Part shown: positions 33,675 through 44,481 of the stretch, piece after piece
Layout: every line of letters starts with the position of its first letter
Numbering within the stretch: position 1 is the stretch's first letter
From: Sorex araneus
Taxonomy: Eukaryota > Chordata > Mammalia > Eulipotyphla > Soricidae
Assembly: GCF_027595985.1 (NCBI RefSeq)
Contig: NC_073311.1
Span: 45,489,974-45,553,973 of the forward strand
DNA length: 64,000 bases
Direction: 5' to 3'
Position numbers and translations under genes: made by a program
Notes under the pieces: model-generated
Seen by the model: only the letters and a program-made list of their open reading frames with translations
Database searches by the model: none
Told to the model about the DNA's origin: nothing

Positions 33675-33830
33675 GAGAGAAAGGCGCTTGCCACACACAT
33701 GGTCCACCCAGGTCTGCTCCCCAGCACATCATATGGGCCCCCGAGCAGGGGCCACTGAGCACAGAGCCAGGAGCAAACCCTGAGCACCACTGGATGTGGG
33801 CCCTCCCAACAACCCCCCCCCAAATTCCAG
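33675..33830 (+). mobile_element. Old SOR-related SINE
   Basis: AAGGCGCTTGCCACACACATGG start, CATCATATGGGCCCCCGAGC body, ending GGATGTGGGCCC. Confidence 0.6.
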
Positions 33831-33869
33831 CAAACAAAAACCACAAAGGAAGCCCAGAGAAAAGGCTTC

Positions 33870-34470
33870 AGAATGCAACCAATAGAACAGAGGAACAGAG
33901 TCCTGACTCTTTGTTTTCCGCAAGGCCACCACACAGGCCCGATAGGAAACTGGCTCTGGGCGCCGTCCCTCCACCTGCCCCCGAGGAACCCCGGTGGTCT
34001 CCAACTTGCAAAACCCAGTGAGAAGCCCAGGTACGCAGGCTCAGTGACGGCCAACTCCAGGCCTCAAGGGACAGGGGATGGGCCGGTCCTTCCCTTCTCC
34101 CCGCCCCTATGGGGGCCCTGGATGCCACGCCCACGAGCTGCCTCTGGCTGCTGTGTAAGCTCCTCAACGGCCACGATCCAGAGACACACAAAGGAATCTC
34201 GGAATCAAGCAGCTCGCTGCAGAGATTTCTCCAGACCCTAATATCTAAAATTTTAGAATTCCAGGAGTGCGCGGCCGCAAGACATTTCATGCTATCCATA
34301 ACAAGCAATACAAAATAAACTATCTAACATCTGCCCGTTCGACAGGTTTGAGTGGTGGGAAGAAGCAATGGTGGCGGGACTGGTGTCGAAATCACTGGAT
34401 CACTGTCGGAATGTTAAATGTGATCCATTATTGTGAACACCTTTATGAAAATAAAATTAAAAAAAAAAAA
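33870..34470 (+). repeat. Unclassified interspersed repeat, copy A
   Basis: Shares ordered blocks with 61680-62470: AGCCCAGGTACGCAGGC, CTGCCTCTGGCTGCTGT, CTCCTCAACGGCCACGATCC, TAAAATTTTAGAATTCCAGG, ATAACAAGCAATACAAAATAA and CATTATTGTGAACACC, then AAAATAAAATTAAAAAA. It ends in poly(A), so it was retroposed. The class is unknown to me. Confidence 0.65.
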
Positions 34471-34825
34471 AGATAAAGAAAACTGGCTTTGAGGCACGAG
34501 CCTGAGTTAGCAAGAGAAGAGCAGCACGCTCCTCTATGGACGGCTCAGTGCTGAAGCTAGTCCTTCCATTAACAACTATGATGCAGGCGCCTCATTATTA
34601 GCCTTTCTTTGCAGACCAGGAAACCAAGACTTAAAAAGCCCTGACTAATTTGCCTAGGGTCCCAAAGTTCACGAGGGCGGGGCACAGATTCCGTCTTCCA
34701 GGTCCTCTGAGTCATCAGCTGTCACTGGTAATAAAGGACGCAAAGCTTATTTTTATAAGTGACTATACATTGCTGAGGAATGTTTCAGAATTTGCGACAA
34801 TATGGATTTTAAAAGGGAAATACCC

Positions 34826-35003
34826 GGGGCTGGAGCAATAGCACAGCGGGTAGGGCGTTTGCCTTGCATGAGGCTGACCCGGGTTTGATTTCCAGAATCC
34901 CATATGGTCCCCCAGTACCGCCAGGAGTAATTCCTGAGTGCAGAGCCAGGAGTAACCCCTGAGCACCGCCCGGGTTATTCAAAAAGAAAAAAAAAAAAAA
35001 AAG
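34826..35003 (+). mobile_element. SOR-type SINE beside NFYB exon 4
   Basis: Complete, ending in poly(A) about 45 bases from the exon 4 donor. On the NFYB transcript it is antisense and starts with a poly(U) run. Confidence 0.94.
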
Positions 35004-35047
35004 AGAAATACCTTTAAAAAGTTAAAGTAAATCGACAGTTTACTTAC

Positions 35048-35245
35048 TTCTCTGAACTTTTGAAGGTATAATTTTAGAGGTTCTACATAACTGTCGAAGC
35101 CCAAGGTAGACATGGCGAAGAGGATATCTTCCCCGTTGATTGTCTTCCGTTTCTCCTGGTGACATCTCTCACTGGCTTCTGAGGTGATAAAGCTGATGAA
35201 CTCACTCACACATTCTTGAACACATTCTTTGGCATCTTTTGCAAT
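35048..35245 (-). CDS. NFYB: NFYB coding exon 4 (histone-fold core)
   Basis: A 198-base, phase 0-0 exon encoding 66 residues. It carries [37 protein letters not shown] and [20 protein letters not shown], then the end of the fold (KLYLQKFRE). This is most of the H2B-like histone fold of NF-YB (helices alpha-1 end to alpha-C), used for pairing with NF-YC and contacting DNA near CCAAT. Every fold residue I know appears in place, with no stop or frameshift. The acceptor is tttctgtgcag and the donor is gtaagt. Confidence 0.98.
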
Positions 35246-35269
35246 CTGCACAGAAAAATCATAAATGCA

Positions 35270-35529
35270 TATATCACTATCATTGTCATCCCGTTGTTCA
35301 TCAATTTATTCAAGCGGGCACCAGTAACGTCTTCATTCGTCCCAGCCATGAGATTTTAGCGGCCTCTCCTTACTCGTCTTTCCCAACGATTGGAGGTTTT
35401 TTCATGGTCAGGGGAATGAGACCTATTGTTACTGTTTTTGGCATATCGAATATGCCATGGGAAGCTTGCCAGGCTCTGCTGTGTGGGGATACTCTTGGTA
35501 GTTTGCTGGGCTCTCCCAGAGGCACACAC

Positions 35530-35530
<1 letters not shown>
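35270..35530 (-). mobile_element. Long-form relative of the composite SINE body
   Basis: Contains TTCATCAATTTATTCAAGCG and TGCCAGGCTCTGCTGTG as in the composite SINE, but also an extra middle part (GAGATTTTAGCGGCCTCTCC ... TTTTTTCATGGTCAGGGG). No tRNA-like head; ends in (CA)n. Confidence 0.7.
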
Positions 35531-35560
<30 letters not shown>

Positions 35561-35561
35561 T
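35531..35561. repeat. (CA)n microsatellite
   Basis: About 14 CA units between two SINE-like elements. Confidence 0.95.
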
Positions 35562-35565
35562 GTAG

Positions 35566-35800
35566 CACTGTCCTCCCGCTATTCATCGATTTGCTCGAGT
35601 GGGCATCAGTAACGTCTCCATTGTGAGACTTGTTTCTGTTTTGAACATACTGAATATGCCACGGGGAGCTTGCCAGGCTCTGCCGTGCGGGCAGGATACT
35701 CTCGGTAGCTTGCCGGGCTCTCTGAGCGGGATGGAGGAATCGAACCCGGGTCGGCTGTGTGCAAGGCAAATGCTCTACCAGCTGTGCTATCACTCCAGCC
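35566..35800 (-). mobile_element. Composite SINE with full tRNA-like head
   Basis: CTGTCCTCCCGCTATTCATC to GCTGTGCTATCACTCCAGCC; includes the B-box complement GAATCGAACCCGGG. Confidence 0.9.
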
Positions 35801-36487
35801 TATATATATGTGTGTATATATATTGGCGGGAAACATAATCTCCACCTTCCAACAATCTGCAAGAATAAGAAGCTACTCAGAGTCCCACTTTCAGTTAATG
35901 GCTAACTTGAACCTCTGACGTCGGCTGATCACATCGCTATAGTGTGTGCTATCAAAGTCCCAGCCAACCCTCAGAGAATAAAACAAAGTACAAATAGGAA
36001 AAACCTGACAAAGTATTCCCAGAAAGCCTACGTAATTTAGGAATAAAAGTAACCAGTGAATGTTCCAACTGCCCCTATAAAGTCTGTACCTCAAACAAAG
36101 TGAAAAATCACCCCTGTTCTACAAGCCGGGGCCAGCTCCCCACCCCCAAGCCCCCACAGACTCCAGGGAGGAGCAGCAAGGGGGAAGAGAGAAGCATGGG
36201 GTCAGGTGGCACTGTGCCAGGCAGTGGCCTGGCGAGCGGGAGGCTGTTCACGCACACACTGCAACCTCCTGGTAAGAACAATTCTATAGCACCGGCCTCT
36301 GCCTTCTCCTGCACACCAGCAACAGCCCTCGGAGGGGCCTGAAGACCCTTCTAATGAATGCAGTAAATCAAACCAGTCCAAAGCCTCTTTGGAATGAAGC
36401 TGTATAATTTCTGGACTGTCTTTACCCCATGCATATTCAGGGAAAAAGTAACAAAAAGTGCTTAAATAATACAACAGAAATCACTTT

Positions 36488-36740
36488 TAGGGGGTCGTCA
36501 TCATCATCATCATCATCATCATCCCATTGATTGTCGATTTTCTAGAGCAGTCTCAGTACTGTCTCCATTGGTCCTAGCCCTGAGATTTTAGAAGCCTCTC
36601 TTTACTCATCCTTCTCAACTGTGCCATATTAGAGACTCTTTCATGGTCAGGGGAATGAAACCCATCATTGTTACTGGTTTTGGCATATGAATATGCCACA
36701 GGGAGCTTGACAGGCTCTCCCATGGTTTTGGGGGGTAGTC
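36488..36740 (-). mobile_element. Long-form relative of the composite SINE body, (ATC)n end
   Basis: Starts with (CAT)n (36496-36523; GATGAT on the element's own strand), then GATTGTCGATTTTCTAGAGC, the extra segment GAGATTTTAGAAGCCTCTC ... CTTTCATGGTCAGGGG, and GGGAGCTTGACAGGCTCTCC. Confidence 0.7.
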
Positions 36741-36821
36741 AGGTTAAAAAATAATTTTAACACCTCAAAATAATTTTAAAATTAAAACATTCGACATTTG
36801 AGTTTTAAAATGTTAAACACT

Positions 36822-37004
36822 GGGGCTGGAGTGATAGCACAGCGAGTAGGGCATTTGCCTTGCACGCGGCTGACCCAGGCTCGATTCCCAGCATCCCATA
36901 CGGTCCCCTGAGCACCGCCAGGAGAAATTCCTGAGTGCAGAGCCAGGAGTAACCCCTGTGCATCGCCAGGTGTGACCCAAAAAGCAAAAAAAAAAAAAAA
37001 AAAA
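36822..37004 (+). mobile_element. SOR-type SINE
   Basis: Complete with poly(A) of about 20. Confidence 0.95.
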
Positions 37005-37149
37005 GGAAAGAAAATCCTCAGTAGAATTAAAATGCGTATTAGTACGGTAATCATATTACTTTAAATGTTTCCCAATATAAAGACTCTCAAATTCCTTATG
37101 AGTCCAACACGATGTCCACAACTTCCTCTGCTTTAAATGGAGCGTTCTA

Positions 37150-37405
37150 CAGTGCCGGGCGCCATGCGGTGCTGGGTATCAAACCCGAGCCCTACAGGGC
37201 AGACGGGCCCCAGCCTTCCCACCCGTTGGCCCAGCCCCAGAGGACCGCACCGGGGCAGGCGGGAGCTGGGTTTCTGCCCTACACCCAGCAGTACTCAGGG
37301 ACTAGTTACGGCTCAGGGGGTCATGTGGGGCGACAGGGACTCACACCAGGGTCAGCAGCCCGCAAGAGAAGCATCTTACCCCCTTTAAGGCCTCTCTGAC
37401 CCCCA
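37150..37405 (-). mobile_element. Old SOR-related SINE pieces
   Basis: TACACCCAGCAGTACTCAGGG at 37280 to CTCTCTGACCCCC at 37400; a further piece begins around 37155. Strongly decayed. Confidence 0.5.
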
Positions 37406-37427
37406 GGTTCTAAGAGACTCTTAATTC

Positions 37428-37537
37428 GTTTTTTTTTTTTTCTTCCCGTTTTGGGTCATACCTGGCAATGCACAGGGGTTACTCCTGGCTCTGCACTCAG
37501 GAACGCCCTACCCGCTGTGCTATTGCTCCAGCCCCTC
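37428..37537 (-). mobile_element. SOR-type SINE with internal deletion
   Basis: TTTTGGGTCATACCTGGCAATG, CTGCACTCAGGAA, then directly CGCCCTACCCGCTGTGC and GCTCCAGCCCC. About 65 central bases are missing. Confidence 0.93.
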
Positions 37538-37754
37538 TTAATTCGGTCTTATCTACTTTCAGTAAGCGGGCGAGGGGAGCAAAACTGGGAAGCTGACAGA
37601 ACCAAAGCTGAACCAGGGCTCAGGGCCGACGGACGGAGAACTGAAACGGCCCCTTCTCTGCTGCCGGCCGCGTGCGTGAGCGCGGTCCACGCTGACTGCG
37701 CTTCCCCTGCGTCCGTGCCGCTCCCCGCCCCCCAGCCCCGGGCGCCATCGATAC

Positions 37755-37885
37755 CTTTCCCGTCTGAGGGATGGCGTTTTTCATTATCCTCGCCACATTC
37801 GCAATTGGAAGATAGATGTCTTGTTCTCTGAAACTTTCTTTGGAGCCATTTGTGTCTTCGTGATCGTTCATGCTGTCCTCTGTAT
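37755..37885 (-). CDS. NFYB: NFYB coding exon 3 (start of histone fold)
   Basis: A 131-base segment. Two bases complete an Asp codon, then TEDSMNDHEDTNGSKESFR, EQDIYLPIANVARIMKNAI and PQTGK. REQDIYLPIANVARIMK is the signature of the NF-YB fold N-terminus (alpha-1), which also helps DNA contact. Borders are ttttaattag and gtatcg. Confidence 0.97.
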
Positions 37886-37934
37886 CTAATTAAAAAAAAA
37901 AAAATCCAGTTTGAGCAGCCCCTTTCTGGTTTGT

Positions 37935-38045
37935 TCTGGGGCCCCACCGAGAGCTTACTCCTGGCTCTGTGCTCAGAGATCATTCCTGGGGGCCTCAGGG
38001 GCCACGTGGGGGGGGGGGTGACGGAGACACTCTCTCTCTAGGCCC
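37935..38045 (-). mobile_element. SINE fragment
   Basis: TTCTGGGGCCCCACCGAG ... CTTACTCCTGGCTCTGTGCTC. Lies about 50 bases upstream of exon 3 on the NFYB strand. Confidence 0.5.
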
Positions 38046-38814
38046 CAAACATCTTTGTATTTCAAGAGCACACTGAACTGACCACCCGCACTGAACTGGG
38101 GTAGGGACCTTCCTGGCCATTTCCTGTCCCGCGGAAGGAGGCGGGTATCTGCGAGAGAGAGACTGACCTTCAACAGGAGGAAGTGCGGTTCTTTCACCCT
38201 ATTCACTACGTCCAACCCACTTCCGAGGATACTGGGATCCCCACCCGGGCCCGCTGAGTGCTGGGGGCCCAGACAGCAGAGCCTCTCAGCCTGGAACCCG
38301 CACCTATGGGTGGCGGCAGAGACCAAGGCCCAGCCTCAGGCGGGCAGGGCAGGTGATGTTTAGCCCCTGGGCCACGGCCCTGCCGTTCTATTCTTTCCCA
38401 CTCCCCCTATGAGATGTCTGCAACCTGGCATCAGGGCTGAGTCTGGGGTAGAGCATCTCCCGCGGAGAAAGAGCCTGGGAATACCCACTGCGCGGATTCT
38501 CACACACTATGACCTATGGCTCCCGGCATGTTGCCAGATAAAGAGGTTTTGTCTCTCTGAAGCCAGTTTGCAGAAAATGGAAAACCTGAGCATTACTGAC
38601 TCAACTGCATAACAGCTAATCTAGTAATGGTTTTGAACTATAGCAATAGACCAATGCACTTATACAGCAAGTTTCTGGATTATATTGCTTTAGCTCTAAC
38701 TGAAGCCTTTCCAGAATCGGTACTATTCACTTACGACTAATGCTGTATCTCTGGAGTTTCTACTCTCTATTAAATAAGGCTGATTCAATAAGCTGAAATA
38801 AGTTGAACTGAATC

Positions 38815-38995
38815 AATTTTTTTTTCAGGGAGGGGGAGGTACACCCCACAGTGCTCAGGACTCACTCCCGACTCTGCACTCAGAGATCACTCCTGGTGGG
38901 CTCAGGGGACCAGGTGGAGTGCAGGGGACTGAATGTAGGTGGGCCCCAGGCAAGACACACGCGCTACCCACTGCACTACCTCTCCAGCCCCTAGG
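38815..38995 (-). mobile_element. SOR-related SINE
   Basis: T-rich start, GGTACACCCCACAGTGCTCAGG, ending CTACCTCTCCAGCCCC. Confidence 0.8.
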
Positions 38996-39174
38996 GCTTT
39001 TATTTTTATGAGTTTAAATGAGGCTATCAAGTTTCAATTGTTTTTCTATTAGAAATAAATATCCTAATAGAAATTTGAGCATTTCTAGCAGAATGCAGTA
39101 GTTTTATAGTAGTCCCCCAGCCCCAACCTGTCTTAACTTTCTCCTACAAAAATGCACCGTCAAGTGTTCTGTGG

Positions 39175-39325
39175 GCTTTTTGGGTTTTGTTTCGGGGCCA
39201 CATCTGGCAGTGCTCAAGGCTTACTCCTGGGTCTACACTCAGGAATTACTCCAGGCAGGAAACATATGGAATGCCAGGGATTCAGCATGTGCCTGACCCT
39301 TTGTTCTATCTCTTTGGCCCTGCCC
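39175..39325 (-). mobile_element. Old SOR-related SINE
   Basis: GGGGCCACATCTGGCAGTGCTC to CTATCTCTTTGGCCC. Confidence 0.7.
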
Positions 39326-41414
39326 TTCATGTTTTCTAAATTTTACAGTACAGAATGTCACAAAAGCCAATTAGTTTTTTTTTTTTAAAAGCCAATTAGT
39401 TTTGATAGGTAGCATAATCACAATGCTGCCATTGAAATTCCTGACACAATTCAAGCATTAAATAAAAAGTCTATACACAGGTATTAAAAATACAATAGCT
39501 AGCAACTCACCCTCTAAGATTACTCACATACCAACTGAATAAGAATCTGTTATATTGAACAGGAACTTAGTAACAGATTTACTAAGAAATTTCAGAAAGG
39601 AATGCTTTAATTATAGACTTTTCTAAAATTCAACACTCTTGAAGGCTATTTCTAAAAATAGCATGGCACACTTTTTTTAGACTTTGACAATACTGTGACC
39701 CCCCCCCAAAAAAAAAAGTTGAACTTCTCTGTTTTATATTTGGCACAAGACAAGGCTGCCCACTCTCACCACTTCTACTCAAGATAGTATTGGAAGTACT
39801 TGAAATTAGATGAGGAATAAAAAGGTCATTCAGATAGGAAAAGAAGAAGCCAAGCTTTCACTACTGGCAGATGACATGATATTGTATGTAGAAAATCTTA
39901 AAGACTACCAAAAAAAGTTCCTACAAACAACAGATTTGTAAAGTGGCAGGCTACAAAATGAACAGGTAAAAATCCATGGCTTTCCTAAATGCAAATAATG
40001 AAATAGAAGAGAGAATCTATTTTTAAAAAATTCCATTCACAATTATGCCTCTGAAAATCAAGGACCTTGGAATTAGCTTAACTAAAGAGGCAAAGACCAT
40101 AAATACAGAGAAAACTACAAAACACTATAGAAATAAAAGAGGCTTCGAGGAAATGAAAACATATCCCCAGCTCTTGGATTGGGAGATAAACATTGTCATA
40201 ATGGCAATACTCCCCAATGCATGGTACAGATTCAATTTAATCCCTGTAAAAATACTCATGACATTTTTCAAATAGATCAAATACTCACGAAATTCACATA
40301 AAAAAATTATCCCCTCCCCACACCCCAAAGGTCAAAGCAACTCTTCGGGGGAAAGCTGGGAGGCATCGCTTCTCCCAACTTCAAACAGTCTATAAAGCAG
40401 CAATCATTAAAGAGAGTAGTACTGGAAGAAGGACAGATTAATGGAAGAGTTGAAAATCCAGACACATCCTCAGTTAATCATTAATAAAGGAGCAAAAAGT
40501 ATGAAGTGGAGCCAGGAATGCCTCTTTGTTCAACAAGTGGTGCTGGGAAAACTGGTTGATCACATGCAAAGAAATGCAGTCAGACCCTTTTCTGATGCCA
40601 TGCGTTAAAGTCGAACCAAAATGCACTAAAGACCTCGATATGATACCTGAATCTAGCAAGTATTTAAGGAAAATATAGGCAGAACTCTCCATGGCATTAA
40701 AGCTCGAGGCATCTTTAAACATAAAAGGCCACTAACCATCCAAATGGAACCAACAGTAAACAAATGTGACTACATTAAACTAAGAAGGAAACTATAACCA
40801 GAATACAAAGACAGCCCACAGAAGGAGAAATTACTTGCCCAGCACTCATCTGATAAAGGATCAATATCCAAGATACACAAACCAATGCAGACCTCTACAA
40901 GAAAAAAACACCCGACCCTATAAAAAAAAAAATGGAGAGAAGAAATAGAACCACCTTAAAGACATACAAATGGCCAAAAGCACATGAAAAAATGCTCTAC
41001 ATCACTAGTCATCAGGAAAATGTATATCAAAACAACAAAGTCTCACTTCACACCAGAGAGACTGGCACACATCAAAACTAACAACAACCAGTGTTGGTGA
41101 GGATGCAGGAAAAAAGGAGACCCTCATTTACTGCTGGTAGCAATATCGACTAGTCCAGCCTTTTAAAAAGACAACATGGACATACCTCCAAAAACTAGGA
41201 ACTGAGCTTCCACTTGACCCAGCAATACCTCTCCTGGGAATATATCCCAAGAGCCCCAAAACAATGCAGAAAAGGCTTCTACACTCCTATGATCATTGCA
41301 GCACTATTCACAATGGCCAACGTCCGGGAAAAAGGGCAAGTGTCCAAGGCTAGATGAGAAACTATAGTACACAAACACAACAGAATACCACTCAGTCGTC
41401 AGAAAAGATGAGTC

Positions 41415-41610
41415 GGGCCAGAGAGATAGCACAGTGGGTAGGGCGTTTGCCTTGCACATGGCTGACCCGAGTTTGATCCCTGGCATCCCATATGGTCCCC
41501 TGAGCACCGCCAGGAGTAATTCCTGAGTGCAAAGTCAGGAGTAACCCCCGAGCATCGCTGGGTGTGACCCAAAAAGCAAAAATAAATAAACAAATAAATA
41601 AAAATTAAAA
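41415..41610 (+). mobile_element. SOR-type SINE nested in L1
   Basis: Starts GGGCCAGAGAGATAGCACAG; tail is AAATAAATAAACAAATAAAT. Confidence 0.93.
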
Positions 41611-41908
41611 ATAAGAAAAGCTGAAATCATGCAATTTGCTGCTACGCGGGTGGGCTTGGAGAGTATCATGCTGAGTGAAATTAGCCACAAGGGGAGGAGC
41701 ACACTCAGAATGGTTTCTCTCATTATGTGGGATAGAAAGAATTTTTGTAGGAGAATATCAAATGCCCAGAGGCAACAGAATCTTCAGGAGGAAGCTTGCC
41801 ACTGGGGTGGGGGTGGGGACAAGCTAGGCAGGGGAGAAGGGGGGAGGGGAGAAGTGCCTGCCCCAGAGGCGGGCTGGGGGTGTGGGAGTGAGCAAGAGGG
41901 AAACTGGA

Positions 41909-42098
41909 GGGGCTGGACAGAACAGCGGGGAGGGCGTTTGCCTTGCACGTGGCCAACCCGGGTTCGATTCCCAGTATCCCATATGGTCCCCTGAGCACCT
42001 CCAGGAGTAATTCCTGAGTGCATGAGCCAGGAGTAACCCCTGTGCATCGGAGGGTGTGACCCAAAAAGCCAAAAAAAAAGAAAGAAAGAAAAAGAAAA
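41909..42098 (+). mobile_element. SOR-type SINE nested in L1, exact 13-base duplication
   Basis: Exact target-site duplication GAGGGAAACTGGA at 41896-41908 and 42099-42111. Part of the A box is deleted (GGACAGAACAGCGGGG). Confidence 0.95.
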
Positions 42099-42233
42099 GA
42101 GGGAAACTGGAGACACTGGCGAAGTGGACACTGGGAAAGGGACTAGTGTTGAACACTGTACGCCTGAAAATCAATCATGAATATCTTTGTAATTTTGTTG
42201 TGATTCACGGTTTAAAAAAAGAAAAAACTGGGG

Positions 42234-42410
42234 CAGAGTATGGAGGGGATTGTGGGGCCCTAGCCAGTGCCTCTGAGGCTACTCCTGGCTGAGTGCTCGG
42301 GTAGTCCCGGCAGCGTCTGGAGGACCGTGTGCTGCCAAGGGTGAACCGAGGGCACCAGCACGCAAAGCACACGCAACAGCCCCATCGGCTCTCTGCCCAG
42401 CCCAGATGCT
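42234..42410 (-). mobile_element. Old SOR-related SINE
   Basis: GGGGCCCTAGCCAGTGCCTC to CTCTCTGCCCAGCCC, decayed. Confidence 0.5.
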
Positions 42411-42500
42411 GCCCCGAGTCAAGGCGCGGGTAACCCAGGACGGTGTGCTAATAAGGTCTTGTTTCCGCATGGGGACCGGTTTCTCGCCGGGGCTTCTCAC

Positions 42501-42594
42501 CATCGTGAGGCTGTATGACGTAATGGCTTCCTCCGATGTAGTCTGCCGAAATTCCCAGTTGAGAAGCATCTGTTGTAGAACTGTCACCATCCAT
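42501..42594 (-). CDS. NFYB: NFYB coding exon 2 (N-terminal part)
   Basis: A 94-base segment encoding MDGDSSTTDASQLGISADY and IGGSHYVIQPHD plus one base of the next Asp codon. This is the N-terminal region of NF-YB, ahead of the histone fold and variable in other phyla. Borders are ctctcttccag and gtgaga. The first Met is residue 3 of the protein, and its good initiation context is formed by splicing. Confidence 0.97.
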
Positions 42595-42919
42595 CTGGAA
42601 GAGAGAGAGAATTTTCAATACCCTGCAGTGGCCTGAACACCGCGTGACGCGGGCGCTCGCTTACGCCTGGAGTTCCCAGCACGGCCCGCCAGCTAAGCAG
42701 CCTTCACTCTGGCTCTCCCGCCAGGCCTGTGCGTCTCTGCTGCACCCTCGCTGCCAGCTCACGCCACTTCCACGGGCACTGCCACTGGTCTGACAACACA
42801 TGGATGGGCTCCCCGCCCAATTCTGGACCCGCACAAGCCGCAACTACACCCGCATTCTGAAAGAAGCCGTCACCTCGGACTGCCGTTAGTGTTCCTTTCC
42901 TCTTTCCCTTACTCTCACA

Positions 42920-43082
42920 CTTTTGGTTTTTGATTTTTTGGTGCCACACCTGAGCACGCTAGCTCCGCAGTCAATCACCGCGGTGATGCTTCGGGAGCCC
43001 TGGGAGGTGCCGGGGATCAAACCCAGGTCAGCCACATGCAAGGCAAGTGCCTTACCCAATGTATCATCACTCTTGCCCCTCA
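42920..43082 (-). mobile_element. Old SOR-related SINE
   Basis: GATTTTTTGGTGCCACACCTG to ATCATCACTCTTGCCCC. Confidence 0.65.
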
Positions 43083-43391
43083 AACTTTTGATTTTTTAAA
43101 GAAAAGGAAGAGTTAGGAAGACTGGAAATCTGCAATTAAAAAACATGAATATTATAACCACAGACGGGGTGTTAAAACGACTATTTTAAAAGAAGGTTGC
43201 TTAATTAATTTCACCCAGCGCTAGAAGCATTCCAAGAGGAAGCTGTAGGGGGGAAAAACAACCGAACCATAAGCCCTGAACTGGCTCCATTCCATTCCAA
43301 CAAGGCACATCCTGCAAGCCTTTCTGCTTTGCAAAGGAAACTATTCAAAACCATACAGGGTCGTCAATTTATGGGTGGAAAAAAAATATTT

Positions 43392-43535
43392 TTGGTTTTT
43401 ATGCTACTACCAGCTTTGTGCTCAGGGGTTGTTCCTGGCAGTGTTTGGGGGGTTACATGGTGCTGGGAACTGAACCCACAGCTGCACATGTACAAGGCAA
43501 ATACTCAACCACTGAGTCACATCCTGGACTTATGG
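43392..43535 (-). mobile_element. Old SOR-related SINE
   Basis: Bears GCTTTGTGCTCAGGGGTTG and CATGTACAAGGCAAATACTC; decayed. Confidence 0.6.
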
Positions 43536-43539
43536 AGGA

Positions 43540-44160
43540 AAATAAAATTTATGAACAATCTGAAGAAAAAGTACAGCAAAAAGTAAGTGTGATCTGTCCA
43601 TTTTCAGATCAACTCAAGAAGAGACACTTGCTTTGCAATGCTCACCAGACCCAGCTCAAACATACATGTTATTAACTGCAAAAGCTGAGTCCTCATAAAC
43701 ACACGGTTTCCTCGATGTCTACTGGATTTTTATCTAATACTAAAATACCAGGCTGGTCTCCAAGTCTCTAACAACACAGAATTTCTCTGATACATCTGTT
43801 GACTGTGGAATCTAATTTAATTTAGATACCGATACACATTCAAAATCTATATAGTTGTTTTGCAGGGGGGGGGGGAAGAGAATAGAGCTCACCTAACTCA
43901 ACACTTTGTGAGAGTAAAGAGCACCTAAGTACTTGGATCTTTCAGAAGCATCTAAGATGTGTTAGAAAACAAAGTTGGCGAACTCTGATGATCCCTAAAA
44001 ACAAGCATCTTTTACAAGTGCATTTCTACATAAAATGGCAATAACAAGGCTGCCTTCCCCATCTCCAAAAGTTAGTATGAATAAAAGGGAACACTACCCA
44101 AATAATAATTTGATCCTAAATGCAAACACCACACCAGAAGATGTGTCGGATCTGCTGGGT
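43540..44160. other. NFYB: NFYB intron, no recognised element
   Basis: AT-rich, contains a run of nine or more Gs at 43866 and nothing else recognised. Confidence 0.6.
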
Positions 44161-44169
44161 TGGTTAGCC

Positions 44170-44312
44170 ATGACGGAGGGTGCAATCAGAAAGGCTGTGC
44201 CCCGGGGCCGAGAGGCAGGCAAGACAGACTGCTCGCCCTGCAGAGACCTGGGCTTCAGCCCCGCATCCCAGATGGTCCTCTGAGCACTAACAGGTGTGGC
44301 CCCCAAACAAAA
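44170..44312 (+). mobile_element. Old SOR-related SINE
   Basis: GAGGCAGGCAAGACAGACTG, CCGCATCCCAGATGGTCCTC and GTGTGGCCCCCAAACAAAAAC. Confidence 0.6.
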
Positions 44313-44481
44313 ACAAACAAAATAAGAAATAGCAACAGATACTCATTGCTAAATAAGTACTTGTAAACTTGTAATACTCCAGGAGTCTTTATAAATTAGT
44401 TGATGAACAGGGCACTGTTCAAATAACCACAGCCTGTGTGATGAATTAATTTATAAACAGGATACTTAAAAAGTATTCAAA

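Larger units (their letters stand above)
39720..42225 (+). mobile_element. L1 LINE, 5' truncated, ORF2 broken
   Basis: Begins within the L1 reverse transcriptase: GGCACAAGACAAGGCTGCCC, then GCAGATGACATGATATTG (the ADDM-type catalytic region, here frameshifted). It continues through the C-terminal ORF2 (CAATACCTCTCCTGGGAATATA) to the 3' terminus (CAATCATGAATATCTTTG). It has several stops and two nested SINEs (41415, 41909). It lies antisense in the NFYB intron between exons 2 and 3. A broken remnant. Confidence 0.85.

Noticed and set aside
34979..35047. Open reading frame continuing past NFYB exon 4
   Set aside because: It crosses a strong GTAAGT donor and runs into the SINE poly(A); the true continuation is exon 5 at 31237.
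36488..36530. Short regular repeats resembling a CRISPR-like array
   Set aside because: It is a plain (CAT)n end of a retroelement; there are no spaced repeats, and a mammalian genome is not expected to have CRISPR.
39720..41400. Reverse-transcriptase-like frame
   Set aside because: It is a broken L1 ORF2 with frameshifts and stops; not an active or novel element.
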